A stretch of 64,000 nucleotides of DNA, taken from positions 5,901,188 through 5,965,187 of the forward strand of contig CAWAIS010000001.1 of the NCBI GenBank assembly GCA_963782255.1. Direction: 5' to 3'. Position numbers and translations under genes: made by a program. The notes beneath the pieces are model-generated. The model saw only the letters and a program-made list of their open reading frames with translations. It was not told where the DNA came from and ran no database searches. Source of the stretch: Roseiarcus sp963782255. GTDB taxonomy: Bacteria > Pseudomonadota > Alphaproteobacteria > Rhizobiales > Beijerinckiaceae. This document shows, piece after piece, positions 1-9,351 of the stretch; the first letter of the stretch is position 1; every line of letters starts with the position of its first letter.

Positions 1-74
1 TTGATGAATTTTGGCGCGTCTTGAGCATTCACGCTTTGACTGGCCGCCACGACCGGAAGGATGCTTAGAGCTAA

Positions 75-1011
75 GAGTTTGTCCGGAAACATCATGTGGG
101 ATTGCATAGTTTTCGCAGCATGAGGCGGATGGAAGCGAGGCGGAGGAACGCGAGCGCCTTGCGGTTGAGGCATTCCCAGTCCTTGGCCAGCCGTCGGCAG
201 CGGCCGAGCCAGGCAAAGGTGCGTTCGCCGATCCAGCGCTTGGGCAGGACGACGAAGGCCTTGGCCTGATCCGATCGCTTGACGATCTCGACCTTCACGC
301 GCGCCAGAGTTCGTCCGATGGCGGTCTGAAATTGCGGCCCTCGATAGCCGCCGTCGGCAAAGAGCCTGGTCAGGAACGGAAAGGCGCCGAACAAGGTCGC
401 CATCAGCGCGGCGCCGCCGTCGCGGTCCTGGATGTCGGCGGCGTGGACGATCGCATGCATCAACAGGCCCTGCGTATCGACGAGGATGTGGCGCTTTTTG
501 CCCATGATTTTCTTGCCGGCGTCGTAACCCGCCGGATCGATGCAGGTCCCCCTTTTTCCGCGCTCTTGACGCTCTGGCTGTCGATGATCGCGGCGGTCGG
601 GCTCGCCTCGCGAGCGGCCGCTTCGCGACACTTCACGTAGAGCGCGTCGTGGATGCGATCGAGCGTGCCGTCCCAACTCCAGCGATCGAAGTAATCGTAA
701 AGCGTCGAACGCGGCGGCAGGTCCTTCGGCACGGCGCGCCATTGGCAGCCGGTGCTCAGGACATACATCAGGCCGTTGACGACCTCGCGCTCATCGACAT
801 GACGTCGGTTGCCGCCGCGCTTGGCCGGTGGAATGAACGGCTCGACATGCGCCCATTCCGCGTCGGTCAGATCGCTCGGATAGCGCAGCCGACTGCGGTC
901 GTAGCGAGCGCGATTTTCGTTGGTCCACATCAGCGACCCCCCAAGCGATTCGGGCCGCCTTCCTTAAATCATAAGCGATTCCAACAATTCGTTAAGTTCC
1001 CGGACGGGCTC
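75..1011 (-). mobile_element. IS5-family (IS427-like) insertion sequence, complete
   Basis: The ends are 16-bp imperfect inverted repeats: GAGTTTGTCCGGAAAC at 75-90 and, in reverse complement, GAGCCCGTCCGGGAAC at 996-1011. They are flanked by a 3-bp direct repeat TAA (72-74 and 1012-1014). The 937-bp length, two-frame transposase and short T-A target duplication fit the IS427 subgroup of IS5. The element sits inside a signal-peptide coding sequence. The clean target duplication indicates simple transposition here. Confidence 0.85.
92..930 (-). CDS. IS5-family transposase, two overlapping frames (orfA/orfB)
   Basis: orfA (930 to 460) begins MWTNENRARYDRSRLRYPSD and carries the N-terminal DUF4096-type domain (LTDAEWAHVEPFIPP) and the first catalytic Asp in IIDSQSVKSAEKGG. 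The reading then moves to the -1 frame, giving CIDPAGYDAGKKIMGKKRH. There follows the DDE core with LFADGGYRG (second Asp) and a C-terminal ERTFAWLGRCRRLAKDWE (Glu), ending at 92. The shift falls on an A5-G5 run near 551-560. Programmed -1 shifting is a usual expression mode in IS427-type elements, so this need not be a mutation. A simple homopolymer indel would look the same. Confidence 0.8.
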
Positions 1012-1117
1012 TAAGGTCGCAAAGACAATTTTCATTTGTTTCCTCCTCTCTCTATGCAGTTCGCCAATTCCCGAAAGCGGGACCTTAAACGCCCGCAGCG
1101 ATTGAATACGCCTAAAT

Positions 1118-2156
1118 TGGTATCCCCTTCACTGCCCCTGAGGGACGTGGTACGCCTGTCTGGTGGACACCACTCGACACCCGGTCGCTGGACTTGATTA
1201 CCCGCGCACGTTTCAGGCGATGGACGAACGCTTCCGTGACGACGCGGCCTGCCGCGAGTACATCCGTCGTTTGCGCTGGCCTCAGGGATTCACCTGCCCC
1301 CACTGCGGAGAGGCGGGGGAGCCATGGGTGATGGCAGGGGGATGGCTGCGGTGTCGGGCCTGCCGCAAACAGACATCGCTGACCGCCGGGACGATCTTCG
1401 AGGGTGCCCGTAAGCCGTTGCGAATGTGGTTTCTGGCGATGTGGTTCGTCACCAGCCAGAAGAATGGGGTCAGTGCGCTCGGCCTCCAGAGGGAATTGGG
1501 CTTGGCAGCTACGAAACTGCCTGGACCTGGCTGCACAAACTGCGCCGCGCCATGGTCCGGCCGGGCCGGGACCTGCTGTCTGGTGCGATCGAGGTTGATG
1601 AAACCTATGTTGGTGGCCCGGAACAGGGTACGCGAGGCCGAGAAACCGAGAGCAAGGCCATCGTCGCCATAGCAGTCGAGAAGAACGGCCGGGGGCTTGG
1701 CCGCATCCGCCTTCAGCAGATCGGAGATGTCTCGACAGACAGCCTGCTTCCCTTCGTCCAAGGCGCTGTGAAGCGCGGGGCGATGGTTCACACCGACGGC
1801 TGGAGGGGTTGTGCTGCCGGACTGGCGGCGGCCGGTTACCAGCATCAGGTCACGGTCCTCAGCGGCGGCTCCGACCCGGCGCACGAAGTCATGCCGCGCG
1901 TCCACCTCGTCGCCTCGCTGCTCAAGCAATGGCTGATCGGTACTCATCAAGGTGGCGTCCAGCATCAACATCTCGACTACTACCTCGACGAATTCACCTT
2001 CCGCTTCAATCGCCGCAGATCACAGGCCCGCGGGCTGCTCTTTCATCGCCTCGCCCAACAAGCCCTCGCCGTTGGACCCGCGCCCTACAACGCCATCGTC
2101 AAGCCACCGGGTTCCAGCAACTCCCGGACAACGGGGCAATGAAGGGGATACCAAAT
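1118..2156 (+). mobile_element. IS1595-family insertion sequence
   Basis: Terminal inverted repeats GGTATCCCCTTCACTGCCCC (1119-1138) and the reverse complement of 2133-2152 differ at one position. An 11-bp direct repeat TACGCCTAAAT flanks the element at 1107-1117 and 2157-2167. IS1595 elements usually make 8-bp target duplications, so part of this match is probably chance or part of the end. The element lies about 85 bp upstream of the start of the split exported-protein gene, on its promoter side. Confidence 0.8.
1163..2142 (+). pseudogene. IS1595-family transposase, frameshifted
   Basis: The first frame (from GTG 1163) shows the N-terminal zinc ribbon typical of IS1595 (CPHCGEAG... CRACRKQ) and then LGLQRELGL. 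At about 1503 a G is missing: the expected GLGSYETAWTWLHKL continues in the other frame to 2142. That frame holds the DDE-type core: IEVDETYVGG (Asp), VHTDGWRGC (Asp), and the C-terminal DEFTFRFNRRRSQARG (acidic residue). All domains are present, so one base separates this from an intact transposase. It is called broken as sequenced. Confidence 0.8.
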
Positions 2157-2167
2157 TACGCCTAAAT

Positions 2168-2700
2168 GCCGGCCCAAATGCGACAGAAAAAGTCCCCTTG
2201 GCCGCCGAGAAAGCACACCGGCCAACTTGACGCCCTGACCACGCGGGACGCGATCTCGCCTTTGAATTGCGGTTTCGGCGCGCATTGCGGTCCTTCCCGA
2301 GGGACCAAATCGCAATCCGAACCTACCGGAGAACCGCCAATGGCCGCCGCAAGCCGCTCGCTCGCTACGGCGCTATGGGGAGCGCGCTTCGCGAGCGGCT
2401 TGCTCCCGCCGAGCTACACCACCAGGCGGGACACGACCCGGGGTGTCGGGGCACCGCCCGTTTGGCGTGCGCCTCGATTTCTTTGGTTCATCGCACCCCC
2501 GCTTTGGTGGTCCGCCGATCCCGTCGAACTCCCAGCGGCCCCGACCGTGTTCCGTCGCCGCCATTTTTGACTGCGCGAGCTGATCGGCCGGCCAGTGAAA
2601 TTTCGCTTCCGGAACTGGCAAAGGCTGTGGCTTGTTCTGGTCACAGTGACGGCGTCATAAGGGCGCTGGCTGACAGTCGAGCGCCGACGAGGGGGTCTCA
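2168..2700. other. Intergenic stretch without a recognisable gene
   Basis: About 530 bp between the IS1595 right repeat and glgX. Long open frames exist but read as arginine- and proline-rich GC noise with no family resemblance. A GAGGGGG ribosome site precedes the TTG start of glgX at its end. No convincing promoter, terminator or RNA was seen. Confidence 0.5.
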
Positions 2701-4836
2701 TTGCGGATCAGTGAAGGCAAGCCCTATCCTCTTGGAGCGACGGCCGACGCAGAGGGCACAAACTTTGCTGTCTTCTCAGCCCACGCGACGAGGGTCGAAG
2801 TCTGCATCTTCGATGCCGAGGGCGGCCGCGAGATCGAGCGGTTCGAACTCCCGGAATACACCGACGAAATCTTCCACGGCCATGTGGCCGATGTCGGCCC
2901 CGGAACGTTCTATGGCTTCCGCGTGCACGGCCCTTACGAGCCCCAGTCGGGACATCAATTCAATCCGAACAAGCTCTTGCTTGACCCCTATGCCCGCGCC
3001 CATGCTGGCAAGCTCGTGTGGGACCCCGCCGTTTTCGGCTACACGCTTGGGGCCGAAGACGGCGATCTGACCCTGGATGAGCGCGACAGCGCTCCGTTCG
3101 TGCCCAAGTCCCTCGTGGTCGATCCCAACTTCGACTGGCGGGGCGAATACCGCCGGCGCAACGTGCCGTGGGACCAAACGATCGTCTACGAAGCCCACGT
3201 CAAAGGGTTCACCAAGCTGAATCCCGCGGTCGATGAGCATCTGAGGGGCTTTTACGCCGGACTTGGCTCAAAGCCAGTCGTCGAATACATCCGGTCGCTG
3301 GGCGTGACCTCGGTGGAATTGTTACCCGTCCATACCTTCATCGACGACAGTCATCTTCTCGAAAAGGGGCTGAAGAACTATTGGGGCTACAACTCGATCG
3401 GATTTTTTGCGCCCGATCCCCGCTACGCGGCCGACGTTCCGAACTCGCTGCGCGAATTCAAGGAGATGATCGCGCGCTTGCACGACGGGGGCCTCGAGGT
3501 CATTTTGGATGTCGTCTACAACCACACTGCTGAGGGGAACGAACTCGGGCCGACCCTTTCCTTCAAAGGCATCGACAATAGCTCCTACTACCGGCTTCTC
3601 CCCGATCAGCCGCGCTATTACATCAACGACACCGGGACCGGCAACACGCTCAATCTGAGCCATCCGCGCGTCATCCAGATGGTGGCCGACAGCCTGCGCT
3701 ACTGGGTGAGCGAAATGCGCGTCGATGGATTCCGCTTCGATCTGGGCACGATCCTCGCGCGGGAGCCCGACGGATTCAAAACGGAGAGTGGTTTTTTGAA
3801 GGCGATCGGACAGGATCCTCTGCTTGCCGAGGTCAAGCTGATTGCTGAGCCATGGGACTGTGGACCGGGAGGCTACCAGGTCGGCGGCTTTCCTCCGGGC
3901 TGGGCCGAATGGAACGATACGTTCCGCGACGTCTCGCGGGACTTCTGGCGGGGCGAGGCGAGCGCGAAGACCCTTGCGCCGCGTCTTTGCGCGTCCCCCG
4001 ACAAATTCAATTTTCGAGGCCGAAAGCCATGGGCGAGTGTCAATTTCATTGTCGCCCATGACGGTTTCACTCTTCGCGACCTCGTTTCCTACAACGACAA
4101 ACACAACGAGGCGAACGGCGAGGACAACCGCGACGGCCACTCTGACAATCGGTCGTGGAACTGCGGAGCCGAAGGCCCAACCGATGATCGCGAAATCCGG
4201 GCGCTGCGTTGGCGGCAGATGCGCAATTTTCTCGCAACCCTCCTGCTCTCCCAGGGTACGCCGATGGTGTGCGCCGGCGATGAATTCGGCCGCACCCAGA
4301 GCGGCAACAACAACGCCTATTGCCAGGACACCGAGATGAGCTGGGCGAACTGGAAGTTGGACGACGAGCAGCTGGCCCTTGTCGAGTTTTTCCGGCGCCT
4401 CACGGCTTTGTTTCATCTTTACCCGGTCCTCCGCCGATCTCGATTTTTCACCGGCGAGATGAATCCTGACATCGACGTTCAGGACGTGACTTGGATCGAC
4501 GCGAACGGATCGCAAATGAAGGCGGAAACCTGGGACAACGAACTCACCCACTGTTTCGGCATGCTTCTGGACGGACGCGCCCAGGTTAGCGGGATCAGGC
4601 GGCGGGGAGAGGATGCAACCCTGCTCATCGTGTTCAACGCCCACCACGACGTGGTGAAGTTCGCGTTGCCGCCCTGCGCCGAGACAACCCGTTGGAACAG
4701 GCTTTTCGACACCAACGATCCGGCGCTGCCGGGGCAGAAATTCAAGATCGGCGCTGTCTACGACGTGACCGGGCGCTCGATGCTGCTCTTCGAGCGGGTT
4801 CCTTCCGCGAACAAGCATCCACCCCGCACGAGGTGA
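2701..4836 (+). CDS. glgX: Glycogen debranching enzyme GlgX
   Basis: This GH13_11 isoamylase-type enzyme hydrolyses alpha-1,6 branches of glycogen or limit dextrin in the cytoplasm, releasing maltodextrins. The 711-aa product has the usual order: an N-terminal CBM48-like beta domain (about residues 8-130), then the catalytic barrel with DVVYNHTAEG (270-279), VDGFRFDLGT (341-350, nucleophile Asp347) and LIAEPWDCG (380-388, acid Glu383). Next come the VAHDGFTLRDLVSYNDKHN motif holding the transition-state Asp, and a C-terminal beta domain. The start is TTG, set by a GAGGGGG site and by the family N-terminus (ISEGKPYPLGAT). It converges with treY 20 bp downstream. Its product is the natural substrate for TreY/TreZ, so the three genes probably form one trehalose route. 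Confidence 0.95.
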   Translation: MRISEGKPYPLGATADAEGTNFAVFSAHATRVEVCIFDAEGGREIERFELPEYTDEIFHGHVADVGPGTFYGFRVHGPYEPQSGHQFNPNKLLLDPYARAHAGKLVWDPAVFGYTLGAEDGDLTLDERDSAPFVPKSLVVDPNFDWRGEYRRRNVPWDQTIVYEAHVKGFTKLNPAVDEHLRGFYAGLGSKPVVEYIRSLGVTSVELLPVHTFIDDSHLLEKGLKNYWGYNSIGFFAPDPRYAADVPNSLREFKEMIARLHDGGLEVILDVVYNHTAEGNELGPTLSFKGIDNSSYYRLLPDQPRYYINDTGTGNTLNLSHPRVIQMVADSLRYWVSEMRVDGFRFDLGTILAREPDGFKTESGFLKAIGQDPLLAEVKLIAEPWDCGPGGYQVGGFPPGWAEWNDTFRDVSRDFWRGEASAKTLAPRLCASPDKFNFRGRKPWASVNFIVAHDGFTLRDLVSYNDKHNEANGEDNRDGHSDNRSWNCGAEGPTDDREIRALRWRQMRNFLATLLLSQGTPMVCAGDEFGRTQSGNNNAYCQDTEMSWANWKLDDEQLALVEFFRRLTALFHLYPVLRRSRFFTGEMNPDIDVQDVTWIDANGSQMKAETWDNELTHCFGMLLDGRAQVSGIRRRGEDATLLIVFNAHHDVVKFALPPCAETTRWNRLFDTNDPALPGQKFKIGAVYDVTGRSMLLFERVPSANKHPPRTR

Positions 4837-4855
4837 CCCACGCTTGTGTCAGGCG

Positions 4856-7585
4856 TTACAGGGTCGTCAGGACCGCGAACGGCAGCGGATCCAGCAAATC
4901 GTGCAAGTGGCCGGCCTCGTCGAGCTTGCACGCGCGGAAGAGATCGAACCAGGCGCCCGCAGGCAGTCGCGCCTCAGCTCGCCAGTTCGGCTTCGCCTCG
5001 CGCAAGGCGGGAAACCGAGCGATCAGAACGGCAAGACGCCGCTCGCCGTGCGACCGGACAAAGCCGACCGCCCAACTCGCTTCTTCGCCTTCGATCTCGA
5101 TCGGCTGGTAATCGGCGCTCGCGAAGAAGCCCGCATGCTCGCGGCGGAACGCAAGGAGGAGCGCAATCGTCGCGAGCTTCACCCGTCCATCGCGCCAATC
5201 ATGCATGAGCGTATCGAACAGCGCGCGTCTTTCCTCCATGGCTGAAAGACGCGGCGCGAGTTCGGCCATCATCTCCTGGCGCTGGCGATAGTCGACGGCG
5301 CGGCGATTGTCCGGGTCGACGAGGCTCAGATCCCACAACTCGCAACCTTGGTAGATGTCGGGTACCCCGGGCGCGGTCAGCTTCATGACCGTCTGCGCAA
5401 GACTGTTCTGGACGCCAAGTCGCGCGACCCGCTGTACGAACGGAAGAAAGCTCGTGAGGAAGCCATTCCCCTCGGGACTCAGCGCTTCCCGCGCGAACGA
5501 GCGCATGGCCTGCTCATACTCGGCGTTCGGCGCCGTCCAGCTCGAACGTCGCTTTGCTTCGCGCAGCGATTTCTCCAACGCCGCCTCGACTCGCCCCTGA
5601 TAGGCTTCGTGCAGCGAAGGGCTCAAGCCGTCCAGCAGATCTACGGGCCAGGAGCCTACCAGCATCTGATAGAACATGTACTCGTCGTTGCGATCCGGTG
5701 CCGCGCGGCCTTCAACGTCGCCCAGTCTGGCGCGCAAGAGCCAACTCCAGGAGGCGACCTGGCGCCCCCATTCCTCGGGGAACTCAGAAAGCACGGCAAG
5801 CCTCGTTCTCGCGTCCTCGCCTCGCTTGGTGTCGTGAGTAGCCGTCGCCAGGATGGCGTGCGGCCAGTGCTCCGCCCGCTGGGCGTTGGCTTTGTGGAAG
5901 ACGGGCGGCGCGACGCCAAAGCGCTCCGGGGCGCCGCCGACTTCATTTAGCGCAAGGAAGCGATTGTAACGATAAAAGGCTGTATCCTCGAAGCCCTTAG
6001 CCATGACGGGTCCTGAGAACTGCTGCAGCTTCATCGCAAAACGCAGCGCAGCGGTCCTGCTGATCTCCTTTGCCGGAGAGCGCGCCGTTTCCGCGGACAA
6101 CACGTCTTGCAGGAAGTCGAAAGCGGAAGGGTGCACATCCGGATCGAAGCGACGCGCGCGCGCAACCGCCCATGCGATGTCACGTCGGTCGGCGTCGGAT
6201 GGCGAACCGGTCAAATCGACATACGTGCGATAGACTGGAAAGTTCGCGACGATCTGCTTGATCGCCCGCTGCAGGATGGCCCGAGTGAGATCTGCTGTCA
6301 TCGGACTTTGGCGGGCCAGGCGCGCCGCCGCGCGGCCAAGCGCATTCAGTTCGCTTGCCATCTCGTTGTCCATAATCCTCAGCTTGCAGAGCCGGACGAT
6401 CTCCTCGAATTCGTCGCTGGCGCCGGCAAATGCGCCATAGATCTCGGTGAACGCGGCTTCGGCGGACGGGTCCATGAGTACGCCAAGCGACAAATTCAGA
6501 TAGTCGTAGCCGGTCGTGCCCTCGACCGGCCATTCAGCGCACAGCTGTTCGTGCGGCGCGAGGATCTTCTCGACCACAAGATAGAATGGCCTGCCGACGC
6601 GATCGCGCAGCGCCTCGAGATAGGCCTTCGCGTCGAAGAGCCCGTCGACGTGATCGATTCTGAGCCCCTCGATCTCCTCCGCCCCGAGCATTTGGAACAC
6701 CCGCGCGTGAGCATGCTTGAACACCGGCCCGAGCTCCATACGCAGGCCGGCGAGATCGTTGATGTTGAAGAAGCGCCGGTAGTTGATCTCGTCCTCGGCC
6801 ACGCGATGAAACGCGACGCGCCAGAACTGCGCACTGATCAACGCGTCCAGTTCGCGCCAGTCGCGGTTGAACGTAGCGAGCCGGGAGCTGATCTCCTCGC
6901 ACGCATTCGCGTCGGAGCCTACGAGTTCCGCCAATTCCGCCTTGAGGTCGTGCGCACGCTCGGCGATTTCGGGGCGCCATTGCGGCAGGTCGAGAAATCG
7001 ATCCGCCATGACGTCAAGGGCCGCGTTTTGGTGGCCGAGAATGAGCGGATAAGTCAGGGGGCATATGGGCAGCTTGTGTTCGTCATAAGCCCATATTGCA
7101 AAGGCCCCGTCGTCGAACTTCAGCGTTAGTTTGCCACTCCTTAGCGCCTGGCCGTATTGCTCGCCGAGCACAGGCGCGAGCAGCTTGTTCTGCCCTGCGC
7201 CGTCATGCGCCGACCAGTCGATGTCAAACCATCCCGCATAGCGGGACTCGGGCCCCCATTCGAGTACGTCGAGCCAGAGCGGATTATCGGCGCCGCCGAC
7301 CCCCATATGATTTGGAACGAAATCGAGAATTCGTTGGAGGCCCTCGCGTCGAAACGCATGGATCATCGAAGCGTACTCTGCTTCTGTCCCGAGCTCCGGA
7401 TTGAGCTCTGCGTGGTTCGTGATGTCGTAGCCATGCGCGCTGCCTGGGCGCGCCTTGAAGAACGGCGAGAGATAGACATGGCTAACACCGAGGCGCGCGA
7501 GATAGGGCGCGAGGGCTGCGGCCTCATTGAAGCCGAAGCCTGCGCGCAATTGCAGCCGATAGGTGGCGCGGGGAATGATCGTCAC
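4856..7585 (-). CDS. treY: Malto-oligosyltrehalose synthase TreY
   Basis: TreY isomerises the reducing-end alpha-1,4 bond of maltodextrins to alpha,alpha-1,1, giving maltooligosyl trehalose. The 909-aa protein is a full-length GH13_26 member. Seen are the start PRATYRLQLRAGFGFNEAA, region I DFVPNHMG (88-95), region II GLRIDHVDG (307-315, nucleophile Asp311), region III VVEKIL (337-342, Glu339) and region IV TATHDTKRGED (581-591). The C-terminus ends in a beta domain (FPALREAKPNWRAEARLPAG). It is the second gene of a treZ-treY operon, starting inside the treZ stop (ATGA overlap at 7582-7585). That arrangement implies translational coupling and matched amounts of the two enzymes. Confidence 0.95.
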   Translation of the reverse strand: MTIIPRATYRLQLRAGFGFNEAAALAPYLARLGVSHVYLSPFFKARPGSAHGYDITNHAELNPELGTEAEYASMIHAFRREGLQRILDFVPNHMGVGGADNPLWLDVLEWGPESRYAGWFDIDWSAHDGAGQNKLLAPVLGEQYGQALRSGKLTLKFDDGAFAIWAYDEHKLPICPLTYPLILGHQNAALDVMADRFLDLPQWRPEIAERAHDLKAELAELVGSDANACEEISSRLATFNRDWRELDALISAQFWRVAFHRVAEDEINYRRFFNINDLAGLRMELGPVFKHAHARVFQMLGAEEIEGLRIDHVDGLFDAKAYLEALRDRVGRPFYLVVEKILAPHEQLCAEWPVEGTTGYDYLNLSLGVLMDPSAEAAFTEIYGAFAGASDEFEEIVRLCKLRIMDNEMASELNALGRAAARLARQSPMTADLTRAILQRAIKQIVANFPVYRTYVDLTGSPSDADRRDIAWAVARARRFDPDVHPSAFDFLQDVLSAETARSPAKEISRTAALRFAMKLQQFSGPVMAKGFEDTAFYRYNRFLALNEVGGAPERFGVAPPVFHKANAQRAEHWPHAILATATHDTKRGEDARTRLAVLSEFPEEWGRQVASWSWLLRARLGDVEGRAAPDRNDEYMFYQMLVGSWPVDLLDGLSPSLHEAYQGRVEAALEKSLREAKRRSSWTAPNAEYEQAMRSFAREALSPEGNGFLTSFLPFVQRVARLGVQNSLAQTVMKLTAPGVPDIYQGCELWDLSLVDPDNRRAVDYRQRQEMMAELAPRLSAMEERRALFDTLMHDWRDGRVKLATIALLLAFRREHAGFFASADYQPIEIEGEEASWAVGFVRSHGERRLAVLIARFPALREAKPNWRAEARLPAGAWFDLFRACKLDEAGHLHDLLDPLPFAVLTTL

Positions 7586-9351
7586 AACTCCACGCTCCAG
7601 CGCACACTCCAGGGACCGAACACGCTGCCGGTCTCACCGTATCGCCAGAACGCGCTGTCTACTACGGGAAAGCTGCGGTGGGAGCCGGACAAATTGCAGT
7701 CGAGAATGAGCCGGCGCGTTCCCGTGCTCCATGCGACCCGCACCGCCTGGTCCCCCAGCACCACCGCTTCGCCGCCGCGCTCGAAACGCGGCAGAAGCGG
7801 CCTGACGTGCTCGCGCCGCGCCGCAAGGGCCGCGCGATAGAAGCCGAGATGACCGGAGTCGATCCGGCTCCAGTCGAGTTTTGCCGAGAGGAACGTCGAT
7901 TTCGCGAGCGGATCGGGAATCATGGCCGCGCGGTTCGGATCGGCGAATTCAGGAAACCACGAGAATTCCTCCCGCCTCCCACTGCGAATGGCGTCAGCCA
8001 GTTGCCCATGAAAGTCGCAAAAGTACGGAAAGGGTTGCTGCGCGCCCCACTCCTCGCCCATGAAAAGCATCGGTGTTTGCGGGGCGATGAGATAAACGCT
8101 AGCCAGCGCGCGGATGACCTCGGGCGGCGCAAGCGCGTTGAGCCTTTCGCCGAACGCCCGGTTACCGATCTGGTCGTGATTCTGGATGAACGCGACGAAG
8201 GCGTTGGGCGGCAGGCCGGCGCTCGGGCCGCCGCGAGGCGCGCCGCGATAGGGCATCATCTGGCCCTGATAGGCAAACCCTTCGGCGAGCGCGTCAGCCA
8301 GCAACCTGACCTCGCCGTAGTCTGCGTAGTAGCCGCTCGACTCCCGGGTCGCGGCGACGTGCAGCACATGGTGAACGTCGTCGTTCCACTGCGCTGTGTA
8401 GCGGAGCGGCGTTCGGCCGCGGCGGATCAGACGGGCCGGGTCGTTCAACTCGTTTTCGATCACCAGATGGATCGGTCGCGTGGAACGTTTTCTGATCCGC
8501 TCCGCCAGTTCGTCGAGCACGTCGGGCCGGCTGTCGTCCTTGATCGCATGCGCCGCATCGAGCCGCAGACCGTCGAGATGAAACGCTTCGATCCAGTATT
8601 CGGCGTTCTGAATGAAGAACTCTCGCACCGGCCACGAATTCGGACCGTCGAAATTGATCGCGTCGCCCCAGGGCGTTTTGTGGCGGTCGGTCAGGACGTC
8701 CGGCGCGTAGCGCGGAAGGAAATTCCCCTCTGGTCCGAAATGATTGTAGACGACGTCGAGCAGCACCGAGACGCCGCGTCGATGCGCCGCCTCGACAAAA
8801 GCCTTGAAATGCTCCGGCCGGCCGTAGCTCGAGTCGGGCGCATAAGGGAGCACGCCGTCGTAGCCCCAGCCCCATCGTCCGAAAAAGTCGCCGACCGGCA
8901 TGATTTCGATTGCGGTCACGCCGAGATTCGCAAGATGGTCGATCCTCTCGGCGGCGGCGGCGAACGTGCCTTCCGGCGTGAAGGCGCCGACATGGAGTTC
9001 GTAGAGCACGGCGTCGTCCCACGAGCGGCCGGGCCAGTCGTCCCGCCAGGCATAGGTTGCGTGGTCGATCGCTTCGCTTGGCCCCTGCACGTCCCGGGGC
9101 TGGAATCGGGATGCCGGATCGGGAACGAGCGTTCCGTCTGACAATGCAAACCGATAGAGTGCGCCGTCGCCGGCGCCATCGACAAAGGCCTCAAAGAAGC
9201 CGTGCCCTCGCCGCTCCATTGCGATCTGGGCGCCCTTTTCGAGCACGAGGCTCACGCGCTTTTCAGCGGGCGCCCAGAGCCGGAACCGGATTCCGCCGGC
9301 TTCGAATGCGAGCCCGTGCGCCCATTTCGAATTATCGCTCATCGTTTGCAT
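7582..9351 (-). CDS. treZ: Malto-oligosyltrehalose trehalohydrolase TreZ
   Basis: TreZ cleaves the alpha-1,4 bond next to the terminal trehalose made by TreY, releasing trehalose. The 589-aa sequence has an N-terminal CBM48/E-set domain (about 12-90: FRLWAPAEKRVSLVLE) followed by a GH13_10 barrel. Its motifs are YELHVGAFTPEGTF, DVVYNHFGPEG (199-209), DGLRLDAAHAI (260-270, nucleophile Asp265), VIENELND (297-304, acid Glu) and FIQNHDQIGNRAFGERL. It is the first gene of the treZY pair. The ORF starts MQTMSDNSKWAHG, and the ATG at M4 is an alternative start. Cytoplasmic. Trehalose here would serve osmotic and desiccation tolerance (family knowledge). Confidence 0.94.
   Translation of the reverse strand: MQTMSDNSKWAHGLAFEAGGIRFRLWAPAEKRVSLVLEKGAQIAMERRGHGFFEAFVDGAGDGALYRFALSDGTLVPDPASRFQPRDVQGPSEAIDHATYAWRDDWPGRSWDDAVLYELHVGAFTPEGTFAAAAERIDHLANLGVTAIEIMPVGDFFGRWGWGYDGVLPYAPDSSYGRPEHFKAFVEAAHRRGVSVLLDVVYNHFGPEGNFLPRYAPDVLTDRHKTPWGDAINFDGPNSWPVREFFIQNAEYWIEAFHLDGLRLDAAHAIKDDSRPDVLDELAERIRKRSTRPIHLVIENELNDPARLIRRGRTPLRYTAQWNDDVHHVLHVAATRESSGYYADYGEVRLLADALAEGFAYQGQMMPYRGAPRGGPSAGLPPNAFVAFIQNHDQIGNRAFGERLNALAPPEVIRALASVYLIAPQTPMLFMGEEWGAQQPFPYFCDFHGQLADAIRSGRREEFSWFPEFADPNRAAMIPDPLAKSTFLSAKLDWSRIDSGHLGFYRAALAARREHVRPLLPRFERGGEAVVLGDQAVRVAWSTGTRRLILDCNLSGSHRSFPVVDSAFWRYGETGSVFGPWSVRWSVEL

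Larger units (their letters stand above)
1..1035 (-). pseudogene. Exported-protein gene interrupted in its signal peptide by IS5
   Basis: On the minus strand an ATG at 1035 follows a strong GAGGAGG ribosome site and reads MKIVFATL up to the IS5 end at 1012. Removing the IS and one copy of the TAA target duplication continues the same frame at 74 as ALSILPVVAASQSVNAQ and on to the left window edge. The joined N-terminus is a textbook signal peptide: Lys near the start, a hydrophobic core, and a likely cleavage site near Asn-Ala-Gln. The mature protein lies outside the window, so its function cannot be given. The gene is presumably inactivated. The in-frame join across a precise target duplication is seen directly; export is inferred. 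Confidence 0.75.

Noticed and set aside
92..930. IS5 transposase as a simple pseudogene
   Set aside because: The frame change lies on an A5-G5 run in the place where IS427-type elements use -1 frameshifting, so expression may be programmed.
2267..3070. 267-aa plus-strand frame upstream of and into glgX
   Set aside because: It has low-complexity composition and overlaps the start of glgX in another frame.
3322..4818. 498-aa minus-strand open frame antisense to glgX
   Set aside because: It is a GC-driven shadow of glgX; the sequence has no family features, and the sense strand encodes a complete GlgX with all catalytic motifs.
7678..9141. 487-aa plus-strand open frame antisense to treZ
   Set aside because: It is an arginine- and valine-rich shadow; treZ on the other strand has all GH13 motifs.
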